Below the pieces are notes generated by a model, which did not search any database, was not told where the DNA came from, and saw nothing but the letters and a program-made list of their open reading frames with translations. A stretch of 20,051 bases of DNA, taken from Acidobacteriota bacterium. GTDB lineage: Bacteria; Acidobacteriota; Terriglobia; UBA7540. The position numbers and the translations under genes are program-made. The stretch's first letter is position 1. Every line of letters starts with the position of its first letter. This document shows positions 1-6,696 of the stretch, piece after piece. The DNA lies in NCBI GenBank assembly GCA_003165615.1, contig PLWR01000347.1:6234-26284 (forward strand), given 5' to 3'.

Positions 1-82
1 CGGGCGATTGCTCCGCCTCGTAGACTGGCAATCCGGAGGCCCAGCCCGCCGCCAAACCTGTCATTCCTGCGCCAAGAATCAT
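1..82 (-). CDS. FAD/NAD(P)-binding protein, N-terminus only (runs off the left edge)
   Basis: On the minus strand an ATG at 82 opens a frame that stays open to the window edge (27 residues). It begins MILGAGMTGLAAGW, a textbook GxGxxG dinucleotide-binding beta-alpha-beta start, followed by VYEAEQSP, where an acidic residue ends the second strand as in FAD-binding proteins. The pattern resembles UDP-galactopyranose mutase-like and amine-oxidase-like flavoproteins often found in polysaccharide clusters, but 27 residues cannot separate these. The frame is open upstream (residues RFTQRVS before the ATG), so a slightly longer start is possible; no strong Shine-Dalgarno is visible. It lies 56 bases after the GT2 gene in the same direction and is probably co-transcribed with it. 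Confidence 0.55.
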   Translation of the reverse strand, partial: MILGAGMTGLAAGWASGLPVYEAEQSP

Positions 83-138
83 AGATACTCTCTGTGTGAA
101 GCGGACCTGATTACCCAACCTCAATTCGATTTGAACGC

Positions 139-879
139 CTATTGACCAAATCGTAGCCGCGCCAACTGGAGCGCACACAGCCATCCGACTCGGGCCCAGC
201 GGGCAAGTCCCCGCAGCGACTGTGTGCCTCCCCGCCGTGGCAGGTGCTGAACGGCAACTTCTGTCACTCGGAAATGCAGTCGGCGCGCCAGAATCGAGAC
301 CATCACCATGGGGATGAATGAATCTTCCGGGACCCGCTTGAGCACGGTCGCCAGGGCTTGACTGCGCATGAGCTTGAAGGGGCAATTGGCATCGGAAATC
401 CACACCTGCCATAGCAGCCAATTCAGAACGCGCATCAGGGTAGTGACCAGTTTGCGGAAGCCGCCGTCCTGCCGTTTCTCCCGCACTCCGAACACAAAAT
501 CAAATTGATCACGCCGTTCCCACAGCCGCCAGAAGTCGGCGGGATAATGCTGACGGTCGCTGTCGGTCTGAAATACGAATTCGCCACTAATCTGGCGGAA
601 GCCGAACAACAGAGCTTTACCGTGCCCGCCATTCACTTCGCGGCGGATGAAATTGAAGCCCGGCAGGGTGCGGGCGAGTTGGCCCAATAATTCCGGAGTG
701 CCGTCGGTGCTGGCGTCGTCGATCACCAGAAGGCGGGAACCCGGCACTTTGGCGATGACCTCCGCATGCCACTCCGTGACGGCCGCGGCGATGATCTCCT
801 CCTCATTGTGCGCGGGCATGAGGATCGTCAACACCGGCGGGGGAGATGATGGTAGCACACTGGGCTCTTGGGCATTCAT
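139..879 (-). CDS. Family 2 glycosyltransferase (dolichol-phosphate mannose synthase-like)
   Basis: A 246-residue cytosolic GT-A fold glycosyltransferase, expected to move a sugar from a nucleotide donor to a lipid carrier or growing glycan. The N-terminal strand TILMPAHNEEE (about 18-28), the VIDDASTDGT loop (52-61), GGHGKAL (84-90) and the DSD metal/donor motif (106-108) are typical of the DPM1/GT2 family. NCPFKLMR in the second half matches the acceptor-side region. There is no C-terminal membrane anchor, unlike the GT2 at 5572-6546. The frame could be extended to 1092, but the extra 71 residues are low-complexity and unlike the family, so the ATG at 879 just before the conserved strand is preferred. 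It diverges from the acyltransferase operon across a 253-base gap. The substrate cannot be told from sequence. Confidence 0.85.
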   Translation of the reverse strand: MNAQEPSVLPSSPPPVLTILMPAHNEEEIIAAAVTEWHAEVIAKVPGSRLLVIDDASTDGTPELLGQLARTLPGFNFIRREVNGGHGKALLFGFRQISGEFVFQTDSDRQHYPADFWRLWERRDQFDFVFGVREKRQDGGFRKLVTTLMRVLNWLLWQVWISDANCPFKLMRSQALATVLKRVPEDSFIPMVMVSILARRLHFRVTEVAVQHLPRRGGTQSLRGLARWARVGWLCALQLARLRFGQ

Positions 880-958
880 CGGTTCGGCCAGTATATGGGA
901 TTCATTACTTATCCACCAGCGTCGCTGCCCGACCTGCCTGGAGCAGAGCAATTGATTT

Positions 959-974
959 GGCCCGCAAAAGGGCC
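959..974. other. Small GC hairpin in divergent intergenic region
   Basis: GGCCC and GGGCC form a 5-bp stem around the loop GCAAAA. There is no T-tract, so an intrinsic terminator is unlikely. It lies between the minus-strand GT2 start (879) and the plus-strand operon start (1133). The rest of the 880-1132 gap holds the palindrome/leader block described separately and no credible gene. Confidence 0.3.
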
Positions 975-1015
975 CTGACGATTGCCATGCTGTCGAAGGC
1001 CAGTGCGGCTGAATT

Positions 1016-1080
1016 TTGCATTGCAAGGCGCACGTTCGATGTATACGGGCTCGGGAACGGGAAGTCAAAATGGAAATCCT
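1016..1080 (+). promoter_or_regulatory. Palindrome and leader block shared with 9179-9240 (candidate operator/promoter)
   Basis: The interrupted palindrome TTGCA-T-TGCAA at 1016-1026 is followed by GGCG, then 30 bases, then GAAGTCAAAATG at 1061-1072. The same arrangement occurs at 9179-9232 with TTGCA-G-TGCAA, GGCG, 27 bases and GAAGTCAAAATG. Similarity continues weakly for another 15-20 bases. TTGCAT could serve as a -35 element, with TGTATA or TATACG as a poor -10 further along. The operator role is inference. What is seen is an unusual pair of matching blocks, each about 60-70 bases long, ahead of two plus-strand glycan operons. Confidence 0.5.
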
Positions 1081-1132
1081 AGTAGAGAACAACGTCCGGT
1101 GTTTGCTATCATGCGACTCAAGGAGAACTGTT

Positions 1133-1975
1133 GTGTTTTCCGTTGAGTATCAACCGCTTCTCGACTCCCACCCGGACTGGGCGAAGATTGCCTGCCTTCC
1201 CTGGGACGAGGCCATATTCGGGTTTCCGGTCGCCGATTTACGCTTGGCCGGAGATCCACCTTTGGAGACCAACCCGAGTGTGGCACTACGCGAAGCATTG
1301 GATGCGTTTTGCGCCCAAACCAAATCGGAGTTGGTCTCAGTTCGCGCTGACGGAGCGGACACCGCCGCACAGGCAATGCTGATTGCCGCGGGTTTCCTAC
1401 CGGTTGATTTCAGCCTTCTGGCACTAATCCAGCCACTGAAGCCAGAGTCTCTTCCCCCGCATCGTTTCACCATGCGACCGGCCGGACCCGAAGATCACAA
1501 GGCGATTCTCCACATTGCGGAATCGGCGTTCGCCTTCGGCCGTTATCACGGCGATCCGCGTTTTCCAAGATACATGGCAAACCGGCGTTACCTGCAATGG
1601 GTAAGGAACGCACTCGACACCGCAGATCAGGACGACCACGTCCTGGTCTTGGGCCGGCCGAATGCAGTTCTGGGATTCATGAACGTGGTGATCCGCGACG
1701 GAAATGCTGACCTCCGTCTCGGCGCGGTCGACCCCGAGAACGAAATCGGTTTCGCCGGTTTTGCGCTGTACGCGGAAACGCTTCGGGCCGCCCACTCGTT
1801 AAGCGCTCGCAGCGCCTCGGCGAGGATTGCCGCGGCTAATACCCGCGTCATGAATGTCTGCGCCTCGCTCGGGTACCGGTTTTTCAGCCCGGAAACGACG
1901 CTGCACTGGCATGTACCGAACTCTTCCCATCTGCTCCCCGCGCCGATTTCCCTGCACCAGAGGACTTTCACGTGA
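1133..1975 (+). CDS. WecD-like GNAT N-acyltransferase (predicted dTDP-Fuc4N acyltransferase)
   Basis: A 280-residue protein with the WecD/RffC layout: an N-terminal subdomain (WDEAIFGFPVADLRL, AAGFLPVDFSL) and a C-terminal GNAT domain with AFAFGRYHGDPRF and a final NTRVMNVCASLGYRFFSPETTLHWH. Enterobacterial WecD acetylates the 4-amino group of dTDP-Fuc4N with acetyl-CoA, and the wecE gene nearby supplies that substrate. The immediate neighbours are a carrier protein, a ketoreductase and an acyl ligase, so the donor here may be an acyl-ACP instead of acetyl-CoA (inference). The GTG at 1133 is chosen because AAGGAG lies at 1119-1124 with an 8-base gap. The frame is open back to 1016, but that part is intergenic in character. 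It is longer than E. coli WecD (224 residues), mainly in the N-terminal half and the tail. Its stop overlaps the next start (GTGA). Confidence 0.8.
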   Translation: MFSVEYQPLLDSHPDWAKIACLPWDEAIFGFPVADLRLAGDPPLETNPSVALREALDAFCAQTKSELVSVRADGADTAAQAMLIAAGFLPVDFSLLALIQPLKPESLPPHRFTMRPAGPEDHKAILHIAESAFAFGRYHGDPRFPRYMANRRYLQWVRNALDTADQDDHVLVLGRPNAVLGFMNVVIRDGNADLRLGAVDPENEIGFAGFALYAETLRAAHSLSARSASARIAAANTRVMNVCASLGYRFFSPETTLHWHVPNSSHLLPAPISLHQRTFT

Positions 1976-2280
1976 CCCTTACACTACAAGAATGCACCGA
2001 CCTGATCTGCGAGATCTACAAAGAATTCCTTCCGCCCGGGCAGCCCGCGCCCGAGGTCAACGCCGAAACCCGCCTGTTTGGCGCACGCACGCAACTTGAT
2101 TCCTCGGCGCTTGTCTCCCTACTCGTGGAAGTCGAGCAGCAGATCAATGATGCGGTTGGAACAGAGATTCTGCTTGCCGATGATCGCGCCATGTCGCAGA
2201 AGCGCAGCCCGTTTCGAAACATCGGTACGCTGGCCGAATACGTCGTGATGTTGCTCAGGGAAAAAAGTGATGTCGCATAA
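1972..2280 (+). CDS. Acyl carrier protein
   Basis: A 102-residue helical carrier protein. The phosphopantetheine site is the DS of QLDSSALVSLLVEVEQQI (Ser44), followed by the usual helix II. The C-terminal part (LLADDRAMSQKRSPFRNIGTLAEYV) resembles carrier proteins found in sugar N-acylation clusters rather than the fatty-acid housekeeping ACP, which is shorter and more acidic. It would hold the acyl group as a thioester while the ketoreductase acts and then present it to the acyltransferase. The GTG start overlaps the upstream stop by 4 bases, indicating translational coupling. Its own end overlaps the next gene. A phosphopantetheinyl transferase is not present in the window. Confidence 0.85.
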   Translation: MTLTLQECTDLICEIYKEFLPPGQPAPEVNAETRLFGARTQLDSSALVSLLVEVEQQINDAVGTEILLADDRAMSQKRSPFRNIGTLAEYVVMLLREKSDVA

Positions 2281-2989
2281 GCCGGAAATTTCGCAAACTC
2301 CCGTCGCGCTGGTCACCGGCAGCCGAACCGGATTAGGAAAATTCGTTGCGCAATCGCTTGTGCAACGCGGCTATTGTGTGGTCGGTTGCAGCCGAGGGGA
2401 AGCCGATTGGACGCTGGATGGATATGAACATATCCTGGCCGATGTCAGCGATGAGCGTGCGGTCCTCAACCTGATGGCCCATGTCCGGTCCAGCTACGGG
2501 CGTCTCGATGTCGCCATCAACAACGCCGGCATTGCATCGATGAACCACGCGCTGCTCGTCCCCGCCACTACTGTGGATCGGGTGCTCGGCGTGAATGTGC
2601 GCGGCACCTTCCTGGTCTGCCGGGAAAGCGCCAAGTTGATGCAGCAACGCAAAGCGGGCCGGATCGTCAACTTCTCCACCATCGCGGTGCCCATGAGGCT
2701 GGAGGGAGAGGCGCTTTATGCCGCCAGCAAAGGCGCGGTCGAGACCCTGACCCGGGTGTTGGCCCGGGAACTCGGGGGATTCGGAATTACCGTGAATGCC
2801 GTGGGTCCTTCTCCGGTCGATACCGATCTGATCCGCAACGTTCCCGCGGCGAAGATTGATCAACTGGTGGGGCGATTGGCCATTAAGCGCAAAGGCACCA
2901 TGGAGGACGTCTTCAACGTTGTGGAGTTCTTCCTCCGGCCCGAAAGCAGCGCCATTACGGGACAGGTCATTTACCTCGGAGGAGCCTGA
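2270..2989 (+). CDS. Short-chain dehydrogenase, FabG-like 3-oxoacyl-ACP reductase
   Basis: A 239-residue classical SDR with Rossmann fold. The cofactor motif is TGSRTGLG (about 16-23); NNAG lies at 84-87, and the catalytic Tyr and Lys are in YAASK (150-154). The position equivalent to the FabG catalytic serine falls in NFSTIAV and reads Thr137, with a Ser directly before it. It ends with the usual TGQVIYLGG. Placed between the carrier protein and the acyl ligase, it probably reduces a 3-oxoacyl-ACP to the 3-hydroxy form for sugar decoration. The ATG at 2270 is favoured over the adjacent GTG at 2267, with CAGGGA about 10 bases upstream. It overlaps the ACP gene by 11 bases (14 if the GTG is used) and is 2 bases from the ligase. 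Confidence 0.88.
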   Translation: MSHKPEISQTPVALVTGSRTGLGKFVAQSLVQRGYCVVGCSRGEADWTLDGYEHILADVSDERAVLNLMAHVRSSYGRLDVAINNAGIASMNHALLVPATTVDRVLGVNVRGTFLVCRESAKLMQQRKAGRIVNFSTIAVPMRLEGEALYAASKGAVETLTRVLARELGGFGITVNAVGPSPVDTDLIRNVPAAKIDQLVGRLAIKRKGTMEDVFNVVEFFLRPESSAITGQVIYLGGA

Positions 2990-2991
2990 CC

Positions 2992-4338
2992 GTGCGCCAT
3001 CTCGATTGGCTTTTTGAGATCTTTGCGCGCAACGCGGACGGTGCCTTCATGACTCATGAAGACAGTCCGGTTTCCTATGCGTGGCTGCTTGACAATGTTC
3101 GGCAATGTTCCGCCCAACTGACTGAACAAGGCTTGAAAGCCGGCTCCATCGTTGCTCTAAGGGGCGATTACTCGCCCAAGATCGTGGCCGCGCTCCTGGC
3201 GCTGGTGGACTGGGGCGCCATCGTCGTGCCCCTCTCACCGGCGGCCGCCGCCCAGGAGGCTGAGTTCCTCGACATCGCAGAAGTGCAGGTGGTCTGGTCG
3301 TTTCCTCAGGATGCGGGCGGAGCGTCGACGCTGGATAAGCGGGTAGTCATCCCCGGCCATCCCTTGATTGCGGAACTCGTTCAGCGCGATCATCCCGGCC
3401 TCGTCCTCTTCAGTTCCGGATCGACCGGGAAGAGCAAGGCCGCACTCCACGATTTCGCCCGCCTGCTCGACAAGTTTAAGACCCCGCGGCGGGGAATGGT
3501 GACGCTGACCTTTCTCATGATCGACCACATCGGCGGCATCAACACGCTGTTCTACGTGCTTTCCAATGCCGGAACCGTAGTGGTCAGCCCCAGCCGCGAT
3601 CCCCGCGTGGTCTGCGCGACCATCGCGGCGCAGAAGGTGGCATTGCTTCCCACCTCTCCCACTTTCCTGAATCTCCTGCTGCTCTCGGAAGCTTATCTCC
3701 ACTACGATCTGTCATCGCTGAAGCTCATCACCTACGGTACCGAAATGATGCCGGAGCGGACACTGGCGAAAATTTCCGAGATCCTGCCCCACGTCACTTT
3801 GCAACAAACCTACGGACTTTCCGAGGTCGGCATTCTGCGCTCGAAGAGCGAGAGTCCCGACTCGCTGTGGGTGCGCGTCGGCGGGGAAGGATTCGAGACG
3901 AAGGTGGTAGACGGCACCCTGTGGATCAAGGCCCAGTCCGCCATGCTGGGTTACCTGAACGCCCCGTCTCCCTTCGACGCCGAAGGGTGGCTAAATACTG
4001 GCGACCTGGTGGAAGTGAAGGGGGAGTACATCCGCTTTCTTGGACGGACCACAGAAATTATCAATGTGGGAGGCCAGAAGGTATATCCCGCGGAAGTCGA
4101 GAACGTGCTGATGGAGATCCCGAATGTGCGCGACGTCACAGTCTCTTCCGCCCCCAATGCGATTACCGGCAATATGGTAGTTGCCCGCTTCAACCTCATC
4201 GAACCCGAAGATTTTGTGTCCTTCAAAAAGCGTGTCCGGGAGTTTTGCCGGGGGCGCCTGGACCCCTTCAAGATTCCAGCCCGGATGGAGATTGTGCAGA
4301 ACGATCAGTTCAGCGGCCGATTCAAGAAGATGCGGTAA
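2992..4338 (+). CDS. AMP-forming acyl ligase (ANL superfamily), predicted acyl-ACP ligase
   Basis: A 448-residue adenylate-forming enzyme. The P-loop is FSSGSTGKSKA (140-150), the A5 motif TYGLSE is at 273-278, the TGD ribose-binding motif at 336-338, and the hinge region GRTTEIINVGGQKVYPAEVE at 351-370. It is expected to activate a carboxylic acid with ATP and load it onto the neighbouring carrier protein. It is shorter than typical acyl-CoA synthetases (about 500-550). The C-terminus ends FSGRFKKMR, where the usual catalytic Lys of the PxxGK motif appears as Arg443, with lysines at 445-446. GTG start at 2992 with GGAGGA at 2978-2983. Last gene of the operon; convergent with wecE 40 bases away. 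Confidence 0.85.
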   Translation: MRHLDWLFEIFARNADGAFMTHEDSPVSYAWLLDNVRQCSAQLTEQGLKAGSIVALRGDYSPKIVAALLALVDWGAIVVPLSPAAAAQEAEFLDIAEVQVVWSFPQDAGGASTLDKRVVIPGHPLIAELVQRDHPGLVLFSSGSTGKSKAALHDFARLLDKFKTPRRGMVTLTFLMIDHIGGINTLFYVLSNAGTVVVSPSRDPRVVCATIAAQKVALLPTSPTFLNLLLLSEAYLHYDLSSLKLITYGTEMMPERTLAKISEILPHVTLQQTYGLSEVGILRSKSESPDSLWVRVGGEGFETKVVDGTLWIKAQSAMLGYLNAPSPFDAEGWLNTGDLVEVKGEYIRFLGRTTEIINVGGQKVYPAEVENVLMEIPNVRDVTVSSAPNAITGNMVVARFNLIEPEDFVSFKKRVREFCRGRLDPFKIPARMEIVQNDQFSGRFKKMR

Positions 4339-4362
4339 CGAGAGTTCGCGCCAGCCTGAGGC

Positions 4363-4378
4363 TTGAATTGGAATTCAA
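4363..4378. terminator. Weak inverted repeat between convergent operons
   Basis: TTGAATT and AATTCAA form a 7-bp stem with a 2-base centre in the 40-base gap between the acyl ligase and wecE stops. A smaller AGCCTGAGGCT lies just before it. The stem is AT-rich and lacks a clear T-run, so a terminator role is only suggested by its position. Confidence 0.25.
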
Positions 4379-5521
4379 CTAAAACTCGAAGAGAGCGGCA
4401 ACAACTTTTTCTTGCTGGGATTCGGAAAGCGTGTTGTAAAAAGGCAAGCGAAGCAAGCGCTCAGACACATTTTCTGTTACCGGGCAAGCGCCTGGCTTGC
4501 CCCCAAACTTCTGGCCCATCACCGAGAGGTGCAAGGGCAGGTAATGAAAAACGCTCAGGATGCCCCGCTTTTTCAGATGTTCGATCAGCGCAGTTCGCTG
4601 TTCCAGACTCGGGAGTAGTAGGTAGTACATGTGGTAAGCCTGGTCGCAGTGGGGAGGTATGACGGGCTTGCGGATGCCGCGTTCGCGAGCCCAATCGCCA
4701 AGGTGGCGGTCATAGTACTCCCAGATGCGACGCCGTCCATGCTGAATCTGTTTCCAGACTTCCAATTGCCCATAGAGGAATGCCGCCAGCACGTCGGACA
4801 TGACGTAGCTGCTGCCGATGTCCACCCAGGTGTACTTATCCACCTGTCCACGAAAGAACCGGGCGCGGTTGGTACCCTTTTCGCGGAGAATTTCGGCTCG
4901 CTCGATGTATCTTGGGTCATTCAAAAGTAAAGCCCCCCCCTCGCCGCAGGTGAAATTCTTGGTTTCGTGAAAGCTCTGCGCGGAGAAGCTCCCGAAAGTC
5001 CCAAGCTTGCGCCCTCTGTAGCTGCCAAACAGCCCATGCGCGTTGTCCTCCACAACCGCGACGCCGTGCCGGGAAGCAACGTCCATGATGACGTCCATCT
5101 CACATCCGACGCCGGCGTAGTGCACGGGAACGATCGCTTTCGTTCGCGGCGTCAGCAATCGCTCAACCTGTGCCTCATCCATGTTGAGTGTGTCCTGCCG
5201 AATGTCGGTGAAGACAGGCCATGCTCCTCGAAGGACAAACGCGTTCACAGTAGACACAAAGGTGAACGACGGCACAATCACCTCGTCGCCGGGTTGAAGG
5301 TCTAACAGCAATGCCGCCAGCTCCAGGGCGTGCGTGCAACTGGTCGTGAGAAGGGCCTTGGGGACCTGCAAAGCCTGCTCCAAGAGCCCTTGACACCGCT
5401 GCGTGAAGCCCTGATCGCCAGCAATCTGGCCACCCCTCAACGCCTCGGTTACGTAATCCAGCTCCCTTCCGATCACCGACGAGTGGTTGAAAGGGATCGC
5501 GTACTCGTAGTGGGAAGTCAT
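4379..5521 (-). CDS. wecE: dTDP-4-amino-4,6-dideoxygalactose transaminase (WecE/RffA)
   Basis: A 380-residue PLP-dependent DegT/DnrJ/EryC1 aminotransferase, very close in pattern to E. coli WecE (376 residues). It converts dTDP-4-keto-6-deoxyglucose to dTDP-Fuc4N with glutamate. Diagnostic stretches are IPFNHSSVIGRELDYV at the N-terminus, PSFTFVSTVNAFVLRGA (84-100), VPVHYAGVGCEMD (131-143), VEDNAHG (157-163), the catalytic Lys188 in SFHETKNF, EKGTNRARFFRGQVDKYTW and SVFHYLPLHLS. The ATG at 5521 is chosen because the native protein starts just before IPFN; the 18 residues upstream look non-coding. It is the last gene of the minus-strand operon, 50 bases after the ArnC-like gene. A G8 run (4933-4940) lies inside the coding sequence. 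Confidence 0.93.
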   Translation of the reverse strand: MTSHYEYAIPFNHSSVIGRELDYVTEALRGGQIAGDQGFTQRCQGLLEQALQVPKALLTTSCTHALELAALLLDLQPGDEVIVPSFTFVSTVNAFVLRGAWPVFTDIRQDTLNMDEAQVERLLTPRTKAIVPVHYAGVGCEMDVIMDVASRHGVAVVEDNAHGLFGSYRGRKLGTFGSFSAQSFHETKNFTCGEGGALLLNDPRYIERAEILREKGTNRARFFRGQVDKYTWVDIGSSYVMSDVLAAFLYGQLEVWKQIQHGRRRIWEYYDRHLGDWARERGIRKPVIPPHCDQAYHMYYLLLPSLEQRTALIEHLKKRGILSVFHYLPLHLSVMGQKFGGKPGACPVTENVSERLLRLPFYNTLSESQQEKVVAALFEF

Positions 5522-5571
5522 GGTTATTAGGTGTTGCGCTTCCGGGCACGTGCGAGGAGGGCGGTACCTGA

Positions 5572-6546
5572 TCACGGGTTCAACAGCGAGGTAGTCCCCT
5601 GGTCTTCCGTAGAGCCCCGCACCGTGTACGCCGGCTTTTCGATTGTCTTCATATGCAAACGAGCCAGATATTCGCCTATAATGCCCAACGCAAACAACTG
5701 CGCACCGGAAAAAATGGCGATAATCGACGCCAGGAATGAAAATCCGGGGACGCTGGTTCCTCTCAGCAGATAACGACCAACCACGTACATCAGTATGAAC
5801 AGGCCAAATGCCGTCAGTCCGAACCCACAGAAACTCGCCAACTGGAGGGGGAGCGTCGAGAATCCTGTCAGCATATTCAAGGCATGGGTGATGAGCTTTC
5901 CGACGGTGTAATTCGACTGACCGACTTGGCGCGGATCGTGGCGCACCTCAACGGCAACAAAATTGGAGGTCGCCCAGGTCAGTAGAACATCGATGGACAC
6001 GAACGGACCTTCAAACTTTGCGAAGGCGGCACGCAATTCTGTGCGGAAAGCCCGAAAGGCACTGACGCGCCTTGCGGCCTGGGCGCCCATTGCCTTCTGT
6101 AGAGCCAATTTTGTGATCTCTGAGGCCAGATCACGAAGCAGGCCGTGTTGTTGTTGTTGGGGGTAACCGTAGGCCACGTCTGCGCCCTTCCGGATTTCAT
6201 CCAACAAGCGGGGGATTTCCTCAGGAGGGTTCTGTAGATCGTCGTCCAGCGTCACAACTTTGTCGAATCGGGCAGCGCGGATGGCACAGAGCAATGCGTT
6301 GTGCTGGCCGTAATTCCGCATAAAATCGATGCCCCGAACCCAATCGTGGGATCGAGAAAGCCGGCCGATGACATCCCAACTCCCGTCACGGCTGCCGTCG
6401 TTCACGAGTACAGCTTCGAACTTCTCTCCCGTCTGGCACAGGACGGGTTGAAGCCGGGCAACCAGGTCCGCCAGGCTCAACTCGCTGTTAAAGACGGGAA
6501 CCAGAATCGAGATTCCTGCCGGGATTGTACGGATATCCTCTACCAT
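5572..6546 (-). CDS. ArnC/GtrB-like polyprenyl-phosphate glycosyltransferase (GT2, two membrane helices)
   Basis: A 324-residue membrane-anchored GT2. The catalytic domain begins ISILVPVFNSE (12-22), has LVNDGSRDGSW (47-57), MRNYGQHNAL (76-85) and the DDDLQNPPE motif (101-109), all typical of ArnC, GtrB and related enzymes that load a sugar on undecaprenyl phosphate. Two C-terminal hydrophobic helices follow (ending near GRYLL, and SFLASIIAIFSGAQLFALGII), then the usual GEYLARLH. Beside wecE, the likely donor is the dTDP-aminosugar made by this locus (inference; hexose donors are equally usual for the family). The ATG at 6546 is preferred; the frame extends to 6627 without family resemblance. 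Neither start has a strong Shine-Dalgarno. Confidence 0.87.
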   Translation of the reverse strand: MVEDIRTIPAGISILVPVFNSELSLADLVARLQPVLCQTGEKFEAVLVNDGSRDGSWDVIGRLSRSHDWVRGIDFMRNYGQHNALLCAIRAARFDKVVTLDDDLQNPPEEIPRLLDEIRKGADVAYGYPQQQQHGLLRDLASEITKLALQKAMGAQAARRVSAFRAFRTELRAAFAKFEGPFVSIDVLLTWATSNFVAVEVRHDPRQVGQSNYTVGKLITHALNMLTGFSTLPLQLASFCGFGLTAFGLFILMYVVGRYLLRGTSVPGFSFLASIIAIFSGAQLFALGIIGEYLARLHMKTIEKPAYTVRGSTEDQGTTSLLNP

Positions 6547-6696
6547 GTGAGTTCCCGTGACCAGAAGTTCAGAAGATAAGACGCGCCTCGCGGACCGGCA
6601 GTTCAGGTCAGCAGCTTTCAGGCTCAAAGCGAATTGGTGGTGCCGGTTTTGTCCTCAGACCCGCTGACTGCCGGGCTGGCTGTTTGAAAATTGTCC

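Noticed and set aside
880..1092. N-terminal extension of the GT2 gene by 71 residues
   Set aside because: The extra residues are Arg/Ser/Trp-rich and unlike the family, and they cover the palindrome block; the ATG at 879 sits just before the conserved GT2 strand.
1016..1132. Upstream start for the WecD-like gene at 1016
   Set aside because: The GTG at 1133 has a well-placed AAGGAG; the upstream part contains the repeated regulatory block.
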